Source: Alistipes sp. (GTDB taxonomy: Bacteria; Bacteroidota; Bacteroidia; Bacteroidales; Rikenellaceae). From it: a DNA stretch of 64,000 bases. The DNA is taken from contig JALENN010000014.1 in assembly GCA_022767745.1 (NCBI GenBank), positions 1 through 64,000 on the forward strand. Reading direction: 5' to 3'. The notes beneath the pieces were generated by a model. It made no database searches and had not been told where the DNA came from. It worked only from the letters and a program-made list of their open reading frames with translations. A program made the translations under genes and the position numbers. Below are positions 60,274 through 64,000 of this stretch, piece by piece. Numbering within the stretch: position 1 is the first letter of the stretch; each line of letters begins with the position of its first letter.

Positions 60274-61892
60274 TGTTGAGCTGTTTTATCCTGTTCGTCC
60301 GACAATCCGCACACGCTCTCATATACCCATGTCGTGTACTCGCTCTCGCGCAGCGTATCGCCCCACGCGATGGGCTGCATGCCCTTCCACCTCTCGTTCA
60401 GGAACGACGCCAGGTCGGCCTTGGCCTTGCGGGCGCACACGGCATCGCGGCGTCCCATAAGGCCGGCGGCGCGGCACGCGCACAACTCGCCCTGACATGT
60501 ACCCATACCCACGCGCGTACGGCGGCGCAGGTCGACCAGGTTGTTCACCGCGAGGTTGTCCATCGCATACTCGACCTCACCTATCGACACCTGCTCGCAC
60601 TCGCACACGAGGCTCTTCTTGATCGAGTCGCCGCTGTCGATGTTGACCGCCATGTCGCCGTGACGCGCGATCGACGAACGTCGCTGTGCCACGGGCGTCG
60701 AGCCGATGCGCTTGTCGACATCCTTGCGGCTGTGTCCCGATCCGGGCAGCGGCAGCTCGGCCGTGCGGCATGCGGCCGCCACGCCCAGCTTCTTGCACAC
60801 CAGATCCGTCGCCCACTCGGCCATAAGGCGGTAGGTCATCAGCTTGCCGCCCGTGATGGTGATGAAACCCTCCAGACCGTCGCGCGTGGCATGGTCCAGC
60901 AGCACGATGCCGCGGCTGACGGTACGGCCGCTCGGATCGTCGTCCGACGCCACAAGCGGGCGCACGCCGGCATAGGCGCGCAATATGCGCGTGCGGGCCA
61001 GCACCGGCGAGAGCTTCTCGCCCTCGCGCAGAAGTATATCGACCTCGTCGGGTGTGATTATCATGTTGTCGATCTGATCGTAAGGCACCTTGCTCGACGT
61101 GGTTCCTATGAGCGATATCGTATCGCCCGGCACCAGTATGTCGGCATCGGCCGGCTTGCGGCAGCGGTTCAGCACCATCTTGTTGACGCGATGGCCGAAG
61201 ATGAGCAGCGCGCCCTTCGCCGGCAGCATATTTACCGTAATGCCCGCCTTGGCGGCTATGCCGTGACCCCAGATGCCGCCCGCGTTGACCACCACCTGCG
61301 CATGGAACGTGACCTCGCACTTGGCACGGTGGTCGTAAGCCTTCACGCCTACGATGCGCGTACCGTCGCGCAGCAGCTCCGTCACCTCGGTGTAGGTGCG
61401 TATCTCGGCGCCGTGCGCCTTGGCGTCAATTATGTTCGACGAAGTAAGGCGGAAGGGATCGACCGCACCGTCGGGGACACGTACGGCGCCTATGAGCGCG
61501 GGGTTTGCCGCAGGCTCAAGACGGCGTGCATAGTCGGGGTCGAGCACCTCGGCCCGTATGCCGGCCTTGCGGCACGCCTCGACGAAACGCGCCTGATAGT
61601 CGAGCCCGTCCTCGGGCAGGGTTATGAAGAGGCCGTCGGTCTCCTCGACGCAGTGAGCGGCGATCTTGCGCAGCGTCATGTTCTCGCGAATGCACTCCAC
61701 GGCCGACTCGTGATCCGTCACGGCATAACGCGCACCGCTGTGCAGCAATCCGTGGTTGCGGCCCGTGGCGCCGGTCGATATGTCGGAACGCTCGAGCAGC
61801 AGCGCCTTTATGCCGCGCAGCGAGCAGTCGCGCGCCATACCCGCGCCCGTCGCTCCGCCTCCGATGATGATGACATCATACGTATTGTTCAT
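60270..61892 (-). CDS. glpA: Anaerobic glycerol-3-phosphate dehydrogenase subunit A
   Basis: A 540-residue FAD-dependent dehydrogenase. YDVIIIGGGATGAGMARDCSLRGIKALLLER is the dinucleotide-binding motif, and STGATGRNHGLLHSGARYAV is the GlpA/GlpD signature. Near the C-terminus a BFD-like [2Fe-2S] domain has VCECEQVSIGEVEYAM and GMGTCQGELCACR. It oxidises sn-glycerol 3-phosphate to dihydroxyacetone phosphate. It heads the glp operon, 22 nt after a consensus promoter. Confidence 0.96.
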   Translation of the reverse strand: MNNTYDVIIIGGGATGAGMARDCSLRGIKALLLERSDISTGATGRNHGLLHSGARYAVTDHESAVECIRENMTLRKIAAHCVEETDGLFITLPEDGLDYQARFVEACRKAGIRAEVLDPDYARRLEPAANPALIGAVRVPDGAVDPFRLTSSNIIDAKAHGAEIRTYTEVTELLRDGTRIVGVKAYDHRAKCEVTFHAQVVVNAGGIWGHGIAAKAGITVNMLPAKGALLIFGHRVNKMVLNRCRKPADADILVPGDTISLIGTTSSKVPYDQIDNMIITPDEVDILLREGEKLSPVLARTRILRAYAGVRPLVASDDDPSGRTVSRGIVLLDHATRDGLEGFITITGGKLMTYRLMAEWATDLVCKKLGVAAACRTAELPLPGSGHSRKDVDKRIGSTPVAQRRSSIARHGDMAVNIDSGDSIKKSLVCECEQVSIGEVEYAMDNLAVNNLVDLRRRTRVGMGTCQGELCACRAAGLMGRRDAVCARKAKADLASFLNERWKGMQPIAWGDTLRESEYTTWVYESVCGLSDEQDKTAQQ

Positions 61893-61914
61893 ACTAAAGG
61901 TGTTTATTCTTTCA

Positions 61915-61945
61915 CAAAGTTAACACTTGATCTCACAAAAACAAA
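61915..61945 (-). promoter_or_regulatory. Consensus promoter of the glycerol operon
   Basis: On the minus strand TTTG (61942-61945) is followed after exactly 19 nt by TAACTTTG (61915-61922). The -7 box is 22 nt before the glpA start. Confidence 0.88.
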
Positions 61946-62183
61946 CAAAACGAAATAAAAAAATTTCTTTTTATTTCGAATCAACCCTCAAACACCTTTC
62001 ACGCCATTTCGCAGTGCATTAATATGGCAAAATGCGAATATTTTCGTTTTAATCCGAAACAGATCATCACACCAGAAGCGGCTACTTACGCGACACATCC
62101 CGCACACTGAAGTGCGCACGCCATACGCCTTCGCAAGCCGCAAAATACCTGACTGAATATGCACATAGGGCCGATTTATTTCA

Positions 62184-62191
62184 TATCTTTG
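62184..62191 (+). promoter_or_regulatory. -7 element of the MATE transporter promoter
   Basis: TATCTTTG matches TAnnTTTG, 191 nt before the start. No -33 TTTG at the standard distance was seen. Confidence 0.5.
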
Positions 62192-62382
62192 CCATCGATA
62201 TATCTCATGTCGCATATGAAGTGGCAAATCTGCAGGTAACTACCCGCCCCAAGGCGTGTCGAAGAACAAAAGTCTCTTCGGCATGTTTCGCCGTACCCGC
62301 AATCAGACAATAAATTTTCAACCAGCGCCACACACTGTACGTCAGTACGGAATGCTGCGCGCGGCCACTTCAAACAAACATC

Positions 62383-63672
62383 ATGAAATACACATACGGA
62401 AAAATATGGCTCATCAACCTTCCCGTCATGATGAGCATCCTTGTCGAACAACTTATAAACATCACCGATACCCTGTTTCTCGGGCACGTAGGACAAACCG
62501 AACTGGGCGCATCGGCTCTGGGCGGTATATGGTTTCTGGCTATATACATGATAGGATTCGGTTTCAGCATCGGAATGCAGTCCATCATAGCACGCGACAA
62601 CGGCGCAGGCGACCGCAACGCCGCCGCAAACGCATTCGTGCAAGGCGCAATAACGCTTGCCGCGATGGCGGCGGCATGCATCGTCATATCGAGACTCGTC
62701 TCACCTCCGTTGCTGAAGGCCATAGTCAAATCCGATGCAATATACGATGCCGTCACAACATACCTCGACTGGCGCCTCTGGGGGATAGCCTTCTCATTCC
62801 CTTTTCTTGCCTTACGTGCATTTCTTGTCGGCATCACCTCCACGCGCCCCCTTACGGCCGCCGCCATGATAGCCTTAGGCGTAAATGTCGCCGGCAATAC
62901 ACTCCTCATATTCGGACTTGACATGGGTATAGCGGGCGCCGCCATCGCCTCATCGCTGGCCGAGATGACGGCACTGCTGTTTCTGCTTTGGCGCATGCAT
63001 GCCCTTCCGCACGACGTGCGCCGCGCAATACACCTGCGCTTCGGCCCCTCCGTCATGCGCACAGTAGCCAGCGTGTCACGCTGGAGCATGGTTCACTCCT
63101 TCATCGGAATTGTGCCATGGTTCCTATTTTTTCTAGCAATAGAACATACCGGTGAGCGAAATCTGGCCGTAGCGAACATACTGCGCAGCGTCTCCACGCT
63201 GTTTTTCGTTCTGGTGAACTCCTTCGCCACAACCGCAGGATCGCTCGCCGGAAACCTCTTGGGCAAAGGCTACAGCAGAGACATTTTACCTCTGTGCCGC
63301 CGCACGACACGCCTCGGATACGCCATAGGCATACCCCTTGTCACCGCAGCACTGCTCCTGCACCGAACGGTTGTCGGGTGCTACACCGCCGACGAGGAGC
63401 TGATACGACTGTCGCAGGCTCCGTATGCGGTCATGCTGGCAAACTACCTCTTCGCACTGCCCTCATATGTTGCAACCAATGCCGTCATTGGCACTGGAGC
63501 GACCCGCACAGCGTTCCGCTTCCAGATGACCACAATTGCATTCTATCTTGCATACTTGTGGCTGTTACACCGCACCGAAGCATCACTATCGCTATTCTGG
63601 ACAGCCGAATACCTGTACGTAATACTGCTGCTGATACAGTCGCGCCTCTATCTCAGGCGATATGGCGCATAG
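62383..63672 (+). CDS. MATE family efflux transporter
   Basis: A 429-residue protein with 12 hydrophobic helices. WLINLPVMMSILVEQLINITDTLFLGHVGQTELGASALGG is the typical MATE opening, and the second half repeats the pattern (MRTVASVSRWSMVHSFIGIVPWFLFFLAIEHTGERNLAVANI). It probably exports cationic drugs or metabolites against Na+ or H+. It is shorter and more polar near the C-terminus than NorM but complete. It appears monocistronic. Confidence 0.9.
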   Translation: MKYTYGKIWLINLPVMMSILVEQLINITDTLFLGHVGQTELGASALGGIWFLAIYMIGFGFSIGMQSIIARDNGAGDRNAAANAFVQGAITLAAMAAACIVISRLVSPPLLKAIVKSDAIYDAVTTYLDWRLWGIAFSFPFLALRAFLVGITSTRPLTAAAMIALGVNVAGNTLLIFGLDMGIAGAAIASSLAEMTALLFLLWRMHALPHDVRRAIHLRFGPSVMRTVASVSRWSMVHSFIGIVPWFLFFLAIEHTGERNLAVANILRSVSTLFFVLVNSFATTAGSLAGNLLGKGYSRDILPLCRRTTRLGYAIGIPLVTAALLLHRTVVGCYTADEELIRLSQAPYAVMLANYLFALPSYVATNAVIGTGATRTAFRFQMTTIAFYLAYLWLLHRTEASLSLFWTAEYLYVILLLIQSRLYLRRYGA

Positions 63673-64000
63673 CCGCGCTTCCCCACCCTGCGGCTGAAAG
63701 GCTGTCGGCCGCAGAGAGGGGAACGACGGACCTGCACAATCAGCCATCGCAACAGAAACCGCACACATACACCCGAAACCAAGGAATACGAGAAGCTCCG
63801 CGCCACAATTTAGTGCGGCAGAAATCCACCCCACATGAGAAAACGGTCCAAATTAACGACCGAAAATTTGGTTTATAAAATAAACATATTTATATTTGCA
63901 TTACGATCACCATCGCGCAACGGCCTCCGCAACAGGATTCGGCGCACAGCGGGAAAAACGGCGGTCTTAATTTTTTACACATATAGTTTATCGTATAAAC
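63673..64000. other. Intergenic region with a promoter reading off the right edge
   Basis: No gene is supported. The end is AT-rich with a near-consensus promoter at 63867-63898. GTTTA (63986-63990) and TAAAC (63996-64000) form a short inverted repeat at the window edge. Confidence 0.55.
63867..63898 (+). promoter_or_regulatory. Promoter for a gene beyond the window
   Basis: TTTG at 63867-63870 and TATATTTG at 63891-63898 are 20 nt apart, near the Bacteroidetes consensus. The start codon must lie beyond base 64000 or very close to it. Confidence 0.65.

Larger units (their letters stand above)
61893..62382. other. Intergenic region with the glpA promoter and the MATE leader
   Basis: No gene is supported in 490 nt. 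The left part holds the glp promoter (61915-61945). TATCTTTG at 62184-62191 faces the MATE gene and implies a leader of about 190 nt with a hairpin (CGAAGA with TCTTCG, near 62259-62280, flanked by GGCG/CGCC). Confidence 0.6.

Noticed and set aside
1..64000. CRISPR arrays, insertion sequences, prophage or rRNA genes
   Set aside because: No regularly spaced repeats, transposase or integrase motifs, phage proteins or rRNA sequences were seen on either strand.

Overview
The window looks like a GC-rich member of the Bacteroidales, most likely Alistipes or a close Rikenellaceae relative. Evidence: promoters match the Bacteroidetes pattern (TTTG, about 19 nt, TAnnTTTG) and Shine-Dalgarno sequences are weak. 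The gene set is typical of a saccharolytic gut anaerobe: fimbrillin-type lipoproteins, BACON/DUF4595 lipoproteins, GH2, GH3, GH88 and GH141 enzymes, a Nudix-type xylose regulator, the Bacteroidetes RNA polymerase omega variant and an anaerobic glycerol-3-phosphate dehydrogenase. No phage, IS element, CRISPR array or rRNA was seen. Genus assignment is inference.

Layout. 1-4574: AI-2E-type permease, stand-alone riboflavin kinase, TlpA-like thioredoxin lipoprotein, a two-gene ThrE-type exporter and a membrane protein. 4654-7485: sialidase convergent with a GH88 lipoprotein. 7547-11648 (minus): conserved bamD-rpoZ-coaBC-recN housekeeping block. 11851-21694 (minus): galactose-type utilisation cluster (two GH2 paralogues, lipoprotein aldose 1-epimerase, six-hairpin glycosidase, galactokinase, sialate O-acetylesterase) with a consensus promoter at its head. 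21874-26829 (minus): two NCS2 nucleobase permeases, a Tsx-like outer-membrane protein with a structured leader, and a two-domain RidA-like protein. 26880-30244: GH141-like beta-helix enzyme and L-threonine 3-dehydrogenase. 30714-30960: two identical tRNA-Gly(GCC) genes.

31515-38458 is a surface-protein region: a TonB-receptor-like barrel, a BACON lipoprotein, and a fimbrillin lipoprotein fused to a complete IdeS/Mac (C66) cysteine protease, followed by a plain fimbrillin. The fusion is the most interesting item in the window. 38545-41752 is a small redox operon (flavodoxin, carboxymuconolactone decarboxylase-cupin fusion, ABM monooxygenase-like lipoprotein, small protein) divergent from an AraC regulator.

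42218-49729 is a xylose module: GH3 beta-xylosidase/glucosidase convergent with xylR-xylB-xylA-xylT, with repeated TATACGYTA half-sites upstream of xylR. 50024-52821 is an ArsR-controlled operon resembling organoarsenical (arsEFG/arsP-like) detoxification; the same GTTCG-N8-CGAAC palindrome stands before arsR and before the next gene. A nitroreductase lies convergent to it. 53782-61892 (minus) is a complete glycerol operon, glpA-glpB-glpC-glpK-glpF-outer-membrane barrel-glpR, with a consensus promoter. The window ends with a MATE transporter and a promoter pointing off the right edge.
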